Of a stretch of DNA of 64,000 bases, positions 1 to 16,171 are shown piece after piece; the first letter of the stretch is position 1; each line of letters begins with the position of its first letter. A program made the translations under genes and the position numbers. The notes beneath the pieces were generated by a model. The model did no database searches and was not told the DNA's origin. It saw nothing but the letters and a program-made list of their open reading frames with translations. This stretch comes from Paraprevotella clara YIT 11840 (GTDB lineage Bacteria > Bacteroidota > Bacteroidia > Bacteroidales > Bacteroidaceae), in the NCBI RefSeq assembly GCF_000233955.1, contig NZ_JH376642.1:124001-188000 (forward strand), given 5' to 3'.

Positions 1-1
1 G

Positions 2-292
2 GTATTGGCCTATAGCCGTAATAACCTCATATTTGTCTTTAACTTCAACTATGCCCGTTCGTATACGGATTACGGCTTCATGGTGCCTCAAGGAGCTTAC
101 GACGTGATTCTGAACACTGACGCGCCGGCATTCGGCGGACACGGATTGAATGATGACAGCCTCCGCCACTTGACCAACTTCGACCCGCTTTTGGCCCGCG
201 ATGGAAAGGGATGGCTCAAACTCTATCTTCCGGCACGTTCCGCCATGGTACTCCGTAGGGCGCAAGAAGATAAAAAGACGGAAAATAAATAA
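2..292 (+). CDS. glgB: 1,4-alpha-glucan branching enzyme, C-terminal fragment
   Basis: The reading frame enters from the left edge, so only about the last 97 residues are present. They match the C-terminal all-beta domain of eukaryotic-type GH13 branching enzymes: FVFNFN, then SYTDYGF, then VILNTD and FGGHG. The full enzyme forms alpha-1,6 branches in glycogen. The catalytic barrel lies outside the window. The end after YLPARSAMVLRR is typical of this subfamily, and the last residues form a short charged tail. Whether glgB shares a transcript with the membrane protein 34 bases downstream cannot be decided here. Confidence 0.85.
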   Translation, partial: VLAYSRNNLIFVFNFNYARSYTDYGFMVPQGAYDVILNTDAPAFGGHGLNDDSLRHLTNFDPLLARDGKGWLKLYLPARSAMVLRRAQEDKKTENK

Positions 293-326
293 GAGTAAAA
301 ACAAATAAACTGAAACTGGATTCCGG

Positions 327-1481
327 ATGTACAAACCGACATATAAGAAAAGAACCGCACGCATGATTTCATGGGTATGCGGTTCTCTTTTCACCTTGTT
401 CTCCCTGCTTTACCTGTTTGTGATGCAGGCTGATTTATTGGCTACCGCACAACATTTGTTGTCGAAAGGGCAGACCGTCTATTCTCCGCTGTGGGGAACG
501 GTCATCATTACCTTTCTGCTACTGTTATTGCAGGGAGTTTTTCGGCGGATAATGGTATATCCGTTGCGTTTCCATGCACTCTATTATTTCCCGTCGTGCG
601 TCGTGTTGGGATTGCTTACGTCCATTGTTCCTCAAACAGGGTGGAATGTACAATTGTCTACCAATTGGATATGGCTCACGGTCTGTATTTTTTTGTATAT
701 CCTTGTGACATGGATGGCTCTGCATTTCCCGGACCGTAAAAACGGAAAACAGAATGCTTTTTCCTTCCTATGGGTGAATTTCCTATGGCTTGCGTTGCAG
801 TTCTGCATGGTAAACAGCATAGCCAATACGAAAGATGTATACCACTACCGGCTCAAAGCCGAGAGATACCTCGTCGAAGGGCAGGACTCGTTGGCGTTGC
901 AAGTAGGAGCCCAATCATTGCAGACAGACCGGAGCCTGACTGCCATGAGAGTGTTTGCACTAAGCCGTGAGAATCTTTTAGGCGAGAAGCTTTTCGATTT
1001 TCCTCAATATAACGGTAGCCAAGACCTGTTGCCCAGTTTGTCTGATACAACCTACGCTCATGATTGGACGAAGGCCTTATACAAACATTTAGGGGGAAAG
1101 CCGGGGAAAAATATGAAAGACAACACCCGGTTTCTCGAACTTCTGTCCCAACGGCCTTCGGCCACTGCTGCTGCAAAAGATTACTTGCTTTGCGCCTATC
1201 TGTTGGATAAGAACCTTGATGCTTTTGTCACCGTACTGCCACGTTGCCATGAAGTGAACGACAACCTCCCGTTACATTACAAAGAGGCTCTCATTCTATA
1301 TAACCGTTTGCATACCACTCCGGCCATTACGTACAAAAACAGCGTAATAGAAACAAACTTGAACGACTTCCTCCACTACGGTATGCAATATACTCATGCG
1401 ACGGAACGCTCGAACCAATGCCGACGCATGTACGGAAATACGTATTGGTGGTATTATTACTATCAAAAACCTTCTGAATAA
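327..1481 (+). CDS. DUF6057-like multipass membrane protein
   Basis: A 384-residue protein with an N-terminal membrane part and a soluble C-terminal half. Hydrophobic segments lie at about residues 14-34, 58-73, 88-105, 114-133 and 145-163. From about residue 170 it becomes a helical, repeat-like domain (KAERYLVEGQDSLALQVG and similar stretches) that looks TPR-like. It resembles the Bacteroidetes family DUF6057, whose function is unknown to me. It starts 34 bases after the branching-enzyme gene on the same strand, so the two may be co-transcribed. It ends 8 bases before the convergent NO_stim-like gene. No catalytic motif is visible. Confidence 0.7.
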   Translation: MYKPTYKKRTARMISWVCGSLFTLFSLLYLFVMQADLLATAQHLLSKGQTVYSPLWGTVIITFLLLLLQGVFRRIMVYPLRFHALYYFPSCVVLGLLTSIVPQTGWNVQLSTNWIWLTVCIFLYILVTWMALHFPDRKNGKQNAFSFLWVNFLWLALQFCMVNSIANTKDVYHYRLKAERYLVEGQDSLALQVGAQSLQTDRSLTAMRVFALSRENLLGEKLFDFPQYNGSQDLLPSLSDTTYAHDWTKALYKHLGGKPGKNMKDNTRFLELLSQRPSATAAAKDYLLCAYLLDKNLDAFVTVLPRCHEVNDNLPLHYKEALILYNRLHTTPAITYKNSVIETNLNDFLHYGMQYTHATERSNQCRRMYGNTYWWYYYYQKPSE

Positions 1482-1489
1482 TCGTAGCT

Positions 1490-1807
1490 TTATCCCCTAT
1501 ATTCCCGCCATAAATGCCGCAAAGCAATCAGGGGATGATACCATAACATACGCGGACCTGCATATCGCATCACTTTCCGGATGCGTCGCTTCATGTCCGG
1601 ACGGTAGCAATGTATGGTGCAAAGACGGCACGTACGCTTATCTTTCTGGAAGGGACACCGTGATAGACGTACACGGGAATAATCCAACATTTCACGGCAC
1701 TCCGGACATAAAGTCCTGTGGCCTTCCTTGTAGCGACAGTAGAGACGAATCATCAATTCCACCGTACGCTGTTCTTCCTCTATCCGGTTGTTTTTACCCT
1801 TGCCCAA
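1490..1807 (-). CDS. NO_stim (nitrous oxide-stimulated promoter) family protein
   Basis: A 105-residue cysteine-rich basic protein. Cys pairs CPEC and CRLC, the CPF and CYRP stretches, and the ending MRYAGPRMLWYHPLIALRHL are characteristic of the small YgbA/NO_stim family. In other bacteria this family is linked to nitrosative stress and rapid growth recovery; the biochemical activity is not known to me. The cysteines could bind metal, which is an inference. It follows the NCS2 permease gene by 21 bases on the same strand and is probably co-transcribed with it. No separate promoter box was seen between them. Confidence 0.75.
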   Translation of the reverse strand: MGKGKNNRIEEEQRTVELMIRLYCRYKEGHRTLCPECREMLDYSRVRLSRCPFQKDKRTCRLCTIHCYRPDMKRRIRKVMRYAGPRMLWYHPLIALRHLWREYRG

Positions 1808-1828
1808 ATCCGTTCTATTCCTTTCTAC

Positions 1829-3160
1829 CTATTCTTTAATACGAATCAAGGCATTGGCCAAAATAGCTGTGACACCACCGGTCGTGATACCGGACGAGAA
1901 TATGTTTCTCACCGTTTCCGGCAGTTGCGAAAGAATCTCGGGCACCAATTCCACACTTAATCCCAAAGAAAAACTCAACGCCATCACCAACGTGGCCTTG
2001 CGGTCGATGGTCTGAGCTGCAATAATACGGATTCCGGCGGAAGCCACTGTGCCGAACATCAATAACGTGGCACCGCCCAATACAGGTTCGGGCATCAAAG
2101 AGAACACCAGACCCACGGCCGGGAAAAGTCCCAGCAAAATAAGGAATCCTGCGATATAATATCCCACGTAACGGCTCGCCACTCCAGTCAACTGTATCAT
2201 CCCGTTGTTTTGGGCAAAGACTGAGTTCGGGAAGGAATTGAACACTCCGGCCAACATAGAATTGAACCCATCGGCCAAAATTCCTCCGGAAGCCCGTTTC
2301 ACAAACGTCTTTCCCTCTACCGGCTCTCCCGAGATGAGTGAATTGGCCGTGATGTCGCCGTAGGCTTCAATCGCCGTAATCAAATACACCAGTCCCAAAG
2401 CGATAAAAGCCGACCAGTCAAAAGACAAGCCGTATTTAAAAGGAACAGGTATATTGAACCCTCCATAACTCTGCACCGAAGAAAAGTCCACCAAACCCAT
2501 ACACCAAGCCACCGCGTAACCGATGACCAGTCCGATGACAATCGAACTCATACGCAGGTAACGGTTCGAACTTCTGTTGAAGAAAATAATCAGCAACAAA
2601 ACCAAAGCCGCCAAGCCGACATGTTCAAAGCTACCGAAAGTCCCGTTGCTTTTGGCCACCGCACCGCCTCCGCAGGCCGTAATCCCCACTTTGATAAGAC
2701 TCATGCCTATCAGCGTCACGACAATACCGGAAACCAACGGCGTAATGATTTTACGGGTATATTTCAATAAGCGGCTAATTAACATTTCTACCGTAGAGGC
2801 CGCCATACAAGCCCCGAAAATAACGGGAAGGCCTCCGGTCAACCCCGCAGAGATGATAGGACCGATGAAAGAAAAGCTCGTGCCCTGTATGCACAGCAAT
2901 CCCGTACCGAGACCTCCGATTCGCCTACATTGTATAAACGTAGACACGCCGGAAGCAAACAATGCCATGGAAACCAAGAAACTGGTCGTCTCGATATCCA
3001 ACTTCAAAGCCCCGGCGATGATGAGCGGCGGGGTGATGATAGCCACGAAAATGGCCAATAAATGCTGTAGGGCAGCAAATAAAGTTTCGCGCAAAGGCGG
3101 TCGGTCGTTCAACCCGTATATCAACTCTGCTTTTAATTCGGACTTGTTTGATGCTTCCAT
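1829..3160 (-). CDS. NCS2 family purine (xanthine/uric acid-type) permease
   Basis: A 443-residue inner-membrane transporter of the NCS2/SLC23 family with about 14 hydrophobic segments. The family signature is visible as QNNGMIQLTG, the form found in xanthine/urate permeases such as XanQ and XanP rather than in uracil permeases. The start at 3160 (MEASNKSELK) is chosen over an upstream in-frame start because a TAnnTTTG box at 3226-3233 would otherwise sit within the coding sequence. The 5' leader is then about 60 bases, too short for a purine riboswitch. The NO_stim-like gene follows in the same direction. Xanthine is the likely substrate by signature, but uric acid or another oxopurine is possible. 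Confidence 0.9.
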   Translation of the reverse strand: MEASNKSELKAELIYGLNDRPPLRETLFAALQHLLAIFVAIITPPLIIAGALKLDIETTSFLVSMALFASGVSTFIQCRRIGGLGTGLLCIQGTSFSFIGPIISAGLTGGLPVIFGACMAASTVEMLISRLLKYTRKIITPLVSGIVVTLIGMSLIKVGITACGGGAVAKSNGTFGSFEHVGLAALVLLLIIFFNRSSNRYLRMSSIVIGLVIGYAVAWCMGLVDFSSVQSYGGFNIPVPFKYGLSFDWSAFIALGLVYLITAIEAYGDITANSLISGEPVEGKTFVKRASGGILADGFNSMLAGVFNSFPNSVFAQNNGMIQLTGVASRYVGYYIAGFLILLGLFPAVGLVFSLMPEPVLGGATLLMFGTVASAGIRIIAAQTIDRKATLVMALSFSLGLSVELVPEILSQLPETVRNIFSSGITTGGVTAILANALIRIKE

Positions 3161-3225
3161 TGGTTTCTTCTTGTGTACGTTTGATTGGTATGTAGAAAAA
3201 CACCCTACCTTAATAATTTGGGCGC

Positions 3226-3233
3226 AAAGGTAC
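3226..3233 (-). promoter_or_regulatory. Bacteroidetes -7 box for the purine permease
   Basis: Reading on the minus strand gives TACCTTTG, a perfect TAnnTTTG. It lies about 66 bases upstream of the chosen start codon at 3160. Confidence 0.6.
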
Positions 3234-3377
3234 GAAAAAAACAGTAAAGGAAGCAGGTATGTTTCGCTTTCTCCTGACAATTAAAGAGGCATTTCGAGCC
3301 AAATGTTAAAAATCGAGGGCAAATTAGGTATTTTCGCTCCGTCGTTCGTCCTATATATAAAACGTGATTGGAATCGG

Positions 3378-3406
3378 TGTTACGGCCAACAGGTTCAGCC
3401 GTAACA
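3378..3406 (+). promoter_or_regulatory. Hairpin in the leader of the glycan locus
   Basis: TGTTACGGC (3378-3386) and GCCGTAACA (3398-3406) form a perfect 9-bp inverted repeat with an 11-base loop, 35 bases upstream of the start codon at 3442. It could be an RNA hairpin in the leader or a two-fold DNA site for a regulator such as the HTCS protein. The sequence does not decide between these. Confidence 0.4.
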
Positions 3407-3441
3407 GTCCGAAAAAAGATTGAACCTTACTTTTTACTATT

Positions 3442-6400
3442 ATGGGAAAAAACGACTTTTTTAAGGATTTGCCGCGCAGAGGGGCCAAGCATCTGTTGGC
3501 CACAATGGCGTGGACTGCTTTTTGCACGGGAACTGTGTATGCACAAGAATGGATTGATGTGACAGACACTTACATCACCAATGCAGACTTCTCCACCGGT
3601 ACGACGGACGGGTGGGACGCCGGGACTGCGCTTCCCGGCGTGAATGCCACATGGTTGAATGCAGAGTTCTTCCAGTCTTATAATTCTGCCTCGCAAAACG
3701 TATTAGGGTTGAAAGCCGGTCATTACAAACTTACGGTACAAGGGTTCCACCGTGCAGGCGGAAATGATAATGGAGCGGCCTACAACGCCGGCACGGAAGT
3801 TATCAATGCTTACCTGTTTGCAGGAAAGGATTCGGTGAAGCTAAAGTCCTTGTACAGCGAACCTGCAGATGCCAGTGTAGCCAACCAGTTGAACGGATGG
3901 CCCGACGGTATGGAAGGACTGAACGCTTGGCTGACCAAATACCCCGAAAGCTATCTGAACGAGGTGACATTCACCGTACAACAAGACGGAAGCGACATGC
4001 TGATGGGGATTGCATCCAATACCAATGCGGGTAAAACATGGTCTTGTTGGGACAACTTCAAACTGTATTTCGAGGGAAGCGCGTTTGATGCCTTCTCCGT
4101 CAAAATCTCAAAATTGGAAACGTTGCGCGATTCATTGGAAACTTTGGGTATAGCGTCCGCCTCCGAGTTGAGCACCCTCGTCGAACAGTACGGCAGCTAC
4201 AATGAAAACACTCCGGAGAAGGAAATCGCCGCCGCATCCGTTGTCCTCGAAGAAAACACAGCCATAGCTTTAGGGCTTTGTACGAAGGGGGCTGAGTTGA
4301 CAGCAAGCATGGCCAAAGCAACCGAGCTGTTGGCGCAAATGGAAGATGGAACATATAATGTGACAGATGCCGTAAAGCAAGAACTGCAAGACGCTATCGG
4401 AACTGCGGAAGAGGTTCTGAAACTGTCCACAATGAAAGAAGTCACTGAAGCAATTGGCGACGGCATTACGGCCATGAACACGGCAACATCCAATGCCGTG
4501 GCTTACATCAGCCTAAGCTATTCATTACAGAAAGCCAAAGCATTGGCCGACCGTATCGGCGGTTTGGCAGAAACCGAAGCTTACAAGAAAGTAGCTGAAT
4601 TGTTGGCCTCCACGGAATTGGTTTACGACGATGTGGCTTTGGCCGCACAGGCTCTCAATGCAGAATGCCGTACAGCCATGACGCCGGAGTTCCTTTCTAC
4701 GGCATCCGATGACAATCCGATAGAACTTACCAGTTTCATTGTCAATCCGAACGTATTCCAAACCGTATCGGAAATGGCTCCTCCTTCCGGTTGGGATTGC
4801 GACAAAGGGGCTGCGGACGGTACGTGGTACACGTCTACCGAAGGTACAGGTAATTCAGATCTTTACTGCAACAGTTGGACCGGTTCCCGTCTGAACCCCT
4901 CACGCTATGGCCAAACTATAGGAAACGACGAAGAAGGAGCGGTGAAGTTACCGGACGGACTGTACATATTGAAAGCAGCCACTTATACAAACGCCGGAGC
5001 GACCAACGTACTCTTGTACGCCTCGACAGACAGCGTGGATTTCGCCTTTGCGGAAAGCAACGAAGATTGGGACACCTATGTAGAAGCACGCGACGCTCTG
5101 GCTACAACGACGGAAACAGAGAACTTCGAAGTGCGCGACGGTAAACTTCACATCGGTATGGTTTGCGTAGGCACGACAGGTGGAAACGGTAAAAGTTGGT
5201 ATGCCGACAACTTCCGCCTTTATTACATCAAGAGCGATGTAATCTCTGCTTACCGCGACCGTCTGCAAGCCCGACTGGATGAAGCGGCCCTGCTGCATGA
5301 AAAGATGGTGGAAGCCGGTATCGACGACAGCGACGAACTCGGTTTTGCCTTGGATCCGGAAGACGGTTATCCCGACTTCATCGAATCCGGAACACAAGAA
5401 GAGTTACAATTAGCCATCGAGGATATGGACCGCATGTTGGAAGAAGGCAACACGATTATTACAAATTATGAAACCCTCACGCCTCTCTTAAGCAACGGTA
5501 CCGTTTTGGACAGTCAATTAAATGAAGGTCTGGTTGTAGCCCAACCTAAGGTTACGGCCGATTTCTCCATGGCATTGGAGGACGCTGCGGCTTACGCGGA
5601 AAAGATGACATGGGGAAATTACTTGGACGAAAGGATCGTTGAGAAGACAACTGTATTGAATGATGCGACCGAAGCCTTGAAAGCTTCCATCGCGCTCTGC
5701 TTCCCGTTGGGTAAAGCCAAAACCTTGGCCGACCAAATCGGCGGATTGACCGAAAGCGAAGCGTATAAAAACGTGGTGGCACTTTTGAAAAGCGATGAGA
5801 TTGACCAAATCGATGCCGACGAATTCACGGAACTGTTGAAGATGGAATGTGTGGAAGCCATGACACAGGACGTGAAAGAAAGCGCCAAAGAAAACCCGTT
5901 GGACATGACGAGTTTCATTGTCAATCCGAATATCTATCAAAATGCAGTGGACGACAATAATACGCCAATCAACACCGTAGCCAACGGTTGGGAGTGCCAA
6001 ACGACGGCTGACAGTCAGGAACGTACCAAAGCGACGAGCGGCGACACTTGGTTGTATTGTTGGAGCTGGTCCGGAAAAGAAAGCAACAACATCGCTTCTT
6101 CTACCGATTACCATCAAGTTTTGGGCAACTATGGGGCACAAGAAAGCAAGGTCGCTTTGCCCGATGGAGCTTACCGTTTGGAGGCTGCCACTTGGTGTAC
6201 GAAGACTCCGGAACTGTTGCAGTTGTATGCCTTGACGCGCAATGTGTCTACCGAGATTGTACCCGACATCAACCAAAACGACAGCACGGTTTACGTATTC
6301 AGCGACAGCGTATACGCGGAAGCTGCTTTCAATGCCGATACCGACACATGGGACATCGCTCAAAACACGTTGTCTACCACCACGGTCATACCGGAAATTT

Positions 6401-6684
6401 ATGTGGAAAACGGAAGCCTGGTCATCGGTATCAAGGGAAGCGGCGTCATTACCGGGAACGGACAATATTGGTTTGCCGATAATTTCCGCCTTTATTACGT
6501 AGGTCCGAACAAAGGCGACAATATCTCGGCTCCCGCCATGGATAACAATGACCTGATGAAAGAAGTGGATGTATATGACTTGTCCGGCCGGATGGTACGC
6601 AGACAAGTAAGGAAGTCCGAGGCTCTGCGCGGTCTGCATAAGGGCATCTACATCATGGACGGAAAAAAATACGTAGTGAAATAG
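3442..6684 (+). CDS. Secreted three-module protein with beta-sandwich-like repeats
   Basis: A 1,080-residue exported protein with a signal peptide cut near residue 35 (TVYAQ). It contains three related modules at about residues 36-212, 430-598 and 823-1020. Each ends in a W-x-x-DNF-R/K-LYY/F motif (WSCWDNFKLYF, WYADNFRLYY, WFADNFRLYY). Modules two and three begin with FIVNPN and follow near-identical helical linkers (QKAKALADRIGG and GKAKTLADQIGG). The modules look like jelly-roll carbohydrate-binding domains, but I do not recognise a named family and see no catalytic residues. The last 50 residues (VDVYDLSGRMVRR ... GIYIMDGKKYVVK) resemble a short type IX-like C-terminal tail. It is 19 bases upstream of the GH43 gene, so a role in binding the same glycan is inferred. 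Confidence 0.75.
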   Translation: MGKNDFFKDLPRRGAKHLLATMAWTAFCTGTVYAQEWIDVTDTYITNADFSTGTTDGWDAGTALPGVNATWLNAEFFQSYNSASQNVLGLKAGHYKLTVQGFHRAGGNDNGAAYNAGTEVINAYLFAGKDSVKLKSLYSEPADASVANQLNGWPDGMEGLNAWLTKYPESYLNEVTFTVQQDGSDMLMGIASNTNAGKTWSCWDNFKLYFEGSAFDAFSVKISKLETLRDSLETLGIASASELSTLVEQYGSYNENTPEKEIAAASVVLEENTAIALGLCTKGAELTASMAKATELLAQMEDGTYNVTDAVKQELQDAIGTAEEVLKLSTMKEVTEAIGDGITAMNTATSNAVAYISLSYSLQKAKALADRIGGLAETEAYKKVAELLASTELVYDDVALAAQALNAECRTAMTPEFLSTASDDNPIELTSFIVNPNVFQTVSEMAPPSGWDCDKGAADGTWYTSTEGTGNSDLYCNSWTGSRLNPSRYGQTIGNDEEGAVKLPDGLYILKAATYTNAGATNVLLYASTDSVDFAFAESNEDWDTYVEARDALATTTETENFEVRDGKLHIGMVCVGTTGGNGKSWYADNFRLYYIKSDVISAYRDRLQARLDEAALLHEKMVEAGIDDSDELGFALDPEDGYPDFIESGTQEELQLAIEDMDRMLEEGNTIITNYETLTPLLSNGTVLDSQLNEGLVVAQPKVTADFSMALEDAAAYAEKMTWGNYLDERIVEKTTVLNDATEALKASIALCFPLGKAKTLADQIGGLTESEAYKNVVALLKSDEIDQIDADEFTELLKMECVEAMTQDVKESAKENPLDMTSFIVNPNIYQNAVDDNNTPINTVANGWECQTTADSQERTKATSGDTWLYCWSWSGKESNNIASSTDYHQVLGNYGAQESKVALPDGAYRLEAATWCTKTPELLQLYALTRNVSTEIVPDINQNDSTVYVFSDSVYAEAAFNADTDTWDIAQNTLSTTTVIPEIYVENGSLVIGIKGSGVITGNGQYWFADNFRLYYVGPNKGDNISAPAMDNNDLMKEVDVYDLSGRMVRRQVRKSEALRGLHKGIYIMDGKKYVVK

Positions 6685-6703
6685 AATAATCAACGATGAA
6701 TTT

Positions 6704-13232
<6,529 letters not shown>

Positions 13233-13240
13233 CCGAAGAC

Positions 13241-15739
13241 ATGAATATCCTGAAACCTTTTATGGCACTTTGCCTCATGCAGGCTTTGCCATGTGCCGTA
13301 CGGGCGGCACAACCCGATTCCGTTTATGTCTTCCCTTATCCCACGACCAACGACCACGGACGGCGCGGCATGCAGTTCGTCTGGAGCGCGGACGGGGAGC
13401 ACTGGCAGGACGTGGCGGAAGGAATGGTCATTATGCGGTGCGACTTCGGTGCTTGGAAATACATGTACAGGCCGCGCCTGATACAAGACCGGCAGGACGG
13501 AAGGTTGCACTGTTTCTGGGACTTGGACCCGGAAGGCAGCGCGATAGGCTATGCTTCGTCCACCGACCTGATAAAATGGACACCCCAAGAATATTTCATG
13601 GCCACGGAACAAGGCAAGTTTGCCGTGAAAGACGGCCGTATGCCAGTGGTTGACACGGTGCAAGTCGGCGACAAGACGATTGCGGGATATGCCCTGAAAG
13701 TGCCTTACCGTATGGTTGAGGGGCTGGAACGCCATGGCATATACCGTTCCGCCCTCAATGCCCAAAGGGGCGAGCGTGCCGAGCACGACGCGGCCCGGTT
13801 TGCCGGACTGCAAACGGTCAATGCACGGATTACCGTGGACGAAGGCCGGGCGAAACCCATCAGTGACAACCTGATTGGCGTGTTTTTTGAAGACTTGAAT
13901 TACGCAGCCGACGGCGGACTGTATGCCGAACTGGTGCAGAACCGGGATTTCGAATACTCCGAAGCCGACGGCAACAAGGACCGGAACTGGAACAGCCGCT
14001 ATGCGTGGAGCGTGGAGGGCGAGGGCATGGCATTCGACGTGTCCACGGAACAGCCCGTCCATCCCAACAATCCCCATTACGCCGTGCTCGACGTGGCGCA
14101 GCCCGGCGGCGGCTTCACGAATACGGGATTCGACGGCATCGCGGTGAAGGAAGGCGAGAAGTACGACTTTTCGCTTTTCACCCGTACGCCGGACGGCAAG
14201 GGAGGCGGAAAAGCCGTGGTACGTCTGGTCGACCCGCAGGGAAAGACCGTGGCCGAGACCACCGTCACACTGTCCTCGAAAACATGGAAGAAACGGGAAG
14301 CCGTGCTGAAAGCCACGGCCACCGTGGCTCAGGCCCGGCTCGTCATTATCCCGCAGTCTGCCGGACGGTATGCCCTCGACATGATTTCACTGTTCCCGCA
14401 AAAGACGTTCAAGGGACGGAAGAACGGGCTTCGCGCCGACCTGGCGCAGGCCATTGCCGACATCCGTCCGCGTTTCGTCCGCTTCCCCGGCGGATGTCTG
14501 GCCCATGGGGACGGGGTGGACAACATCTATCATTGGAAAGAGACCATCGGCCCGTTGGAAGCCCGAAAACCGGCGGCCAACATCTGGCGTTACCACCAGA
14601 CGCGCGGTTTGGGCTACTTCGAGTATTTCCAATTCTGCGAGGACATCGGTGCCGAACCGCTGCCGGTCGTGGCCGCAGGCGTGCCTTGCCAGAACTCCGG
14701 TATCGGAGGCCCGAGCCATCACTCTAAAGATATTGTGACAAGCCTTGGGCAACAGGGCGGCATCCCGATGGAGGAGATGGGGCAGTACATACAGGACGTG
14801 CTCGACCTGATTGAATATGCCAACGGTGATGCCAAAACCACACGGTGGGGACGCGAACGGGCCAAGGCCGGACATCCCGAACCGTTCAACCTGAAATACA
14901 TCGGACTGGGCAACGAAGACCTCATCAGCCGCGTGTTCACGGAACGGTTTACGATGATTTATGAAGCCATCCAGGCCAAATATCCCGACATCGTAGTCAT
15001 CGGCACGACGGGGCCGTTCAGCGAGGGGACAGACTATGAAGAAGGATGGGCTTTGGCCGACCGTTTGAAACTACCCATGGTGGACGAGCATAATTACAAC
15101 ACGCCGGGATGGTTCATTTACAACCAAGATTACTACGACCATTATGACCGACATAAGTCCAAGGTCTACTTGGGGGAATATGCGGCCCATGCCCCGGGAC
15201 GTCCGAGCAATATCGAGACGGGATTGGCAGCGGCTTTGTTCCTGACTTCGGTAGAGCGCAACGGCGATGTGGTGAGCATGACATCATACGCTCCGCTCTT
15301 GGCCAAGGAAGGGCATACGCAATGGAGGCCGGATTTGATTTACTTCAACAACACGGAAGTGAAAGCCACTGTGGATTATTACGTGCAGCAAATGTACGGG
15401 CAGCATGCCGGAAATAAGTACCTGCCCTCTACGCTGACGGTGGATAACCGGCGGCATGATGTGCGTAGCCGCGTGGGCGTTTCCGTGGTGAAAGACGGCG
15501 AAAGCGGTGACCTTATCGTGAAATTGGTGAACCTGCTCCCGGTGGCGGTCAAAACGGATGTGGAAATCCCGTCGTTAGCCGGACATCAAGCCGTAGGGCA
15601 GAAGACCGTCCTTTCGGGTCGCCCGTCCGACACGAATGCCGTACCGGTGGAAAGCGCAATGGAAATAGGGGAGAAGTTCCCCTATGAAATGCCGGCCTAT
15701 TCCTTCACGGTTATCAGGATAAAACGCGAATGTAAGTAG
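13241..15739 (+). CDS. GH51 alpha-L-arabinofuranosidase with N-terminal propeller-like segment
   Basis: An 832-residue enzyme starting at the ATG at 13241; a TTG twelve bases earlier overlaps the preceding stop and is less likely. A signal peptide ends near AVRAAQ. Residues of about 25-110 (WSADGEHW ... YRPRLIQD ... IGYASSTDLIKW) look like one or two GH43-type propeller blades. The middle holds a carbohydrate-binding-like sandwich (about 210-385). The TIM barrel follows with acid/base E559 in GLGNED and nucleophile E646 in YLGEYAAH, then a beta-sandwich. GH51 enzymes release terminal alpha-L-arabinofuranose from arabinan, arabinoxylan or arabinogalactan. The blade-like extension has no complete catalytic triad and may bind or shape substrate. 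It is the last gene of the plus-strand run, followed by a strong hairpin. Confidence 0.9.
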   Translation: MNILKPFMALCLMQALPCAVRAAQPDSVYVFPYPTTNDHGRRGMQFVWSADGEHWQDVAEGMVIMRCDFGAWKYMYRPRLIQDRQDGRLHCFWDLDPEGSAIGYASSTDLIKWTPQEYFMATEQGKFAVKDGRMPVVDTVQVGDKTIAGYALKVPYRMVEGLERHGIYRSALNAQRGERAEHDAARFAGLQTVNARITVDEGRAKPISDNLIGVFFEDLNYAADGGLYAELVQNRDFEYSEADGNKDRNWNSRYAWSVEGEGMAFDVSTEQPVHPNNPHYAVLDVAQPGGGFTNTGFDGIAVKEGEKYDFSLFTRTPDGKGGGKAVVRLVDPQGKTVAETTVTLSSKTWKKREAVLKATATVAQARLVIIPQSAGRYALDMISLFPQKTFKGRKNGLRADLAQAIADIRPRFVRFPGGCLAHGDGVDNIYHWKETIGPLEARKPAANIWRYHQTRGLGYFEYFQFCEDIGAEPLPVVAAGVPCQNSGIGGPSHHSKDIVTSLGQQGGIPMEEMGQYIQDVLDLIEYANGDAKTTRWGRERAKAGHPEPFNLKYIGLGNEDLISRVFTERFTMIYEAIQAKYPDIVVIGTTGPFSEGTDYEEGWALADRLKLPMVDEHNYNTPGWFIYNQDYYDHYDRHKSKVYLGEYAAHAPGRPSNIETGLAAALFLTSVERNGDVVSMTSYAPLLAKEGHTQWRPDLIYFNNTEVKATVDYYVQQMYGQHAGNKYLPSTLTVDNRRHDVRSRVGVSVVKDGESGDLIVKLVNLLPVAVKTDVEIPSLAGHQAVGQKTVLSGRPSDTNAVPVESAMEIGEKFPYEMPAYSFTVIRIKRECK

Positions 15740-15763
15740 ATGTCTCGATAACGAAAGGGATAA

Positions 15764-15828
15764 GACAGAAGAACAAAAGGACAAAAGGCTGCGCAAGCCA
15801 AAATATTTTGTCCTTTTGTTCTTCTGTC
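15764..15828 (+). terminator. Long hairpin terminator after the GH51 gene
   Basis: A perfect 23-bp stem (15764-15786 with 15806-15828) encloses a 19-base loop. It begins 24 bases after the GH51 stop. The left arm is purine-rich and the right arm pyrimidine-rich, ending in a T-rich stretch, so it should end the plus-strand operon transcript. Confidence 0.75.
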
Positions 15829-16171
15829 TCATTTTATCGTTTTGTCAATCTGTCAATCCCACCCTCACGAGAATCGCGTATTTGCCCTTTGGTCCGAAGC
15901 CGGAAATAAATAAGGCATTCTCGCGAGGGCGGGATTTTAACTTACTGTAAGCATAGACTTGTTTTTACTTTCTTTTCGCCCGGCAGCAAGGAATGAGATG
16001 CGGAAGGAAGCGGTCGGCCTGTCAGCCGGACGCGAATATCTGGAACACTTTGATTCCGTTTTTGCGAAACGGATTTTCTTCAGATAGCGTCTGAAGCCCC
16101 CCTCAAAGGGCCTTTTCCTGCCTCTTTCAGCCTCCGGATTCCCCTTTCGGAAGAGTTTGGGCGCACAACAT

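Noticed and set aside
3161-3219. Purine riboswitch before the NCS2 permease
   Set aside because: The leader implied by the promoter box is about 60 bases and shows no purine-aptamer core or three-way junction.
2577-3284. Plus-strand open frame of 235 codons opposite the permease gene
   Set aside because: It is the complement of a clear NCS2 permease gene; the composition reflects the antisense of hydrophobic codons.
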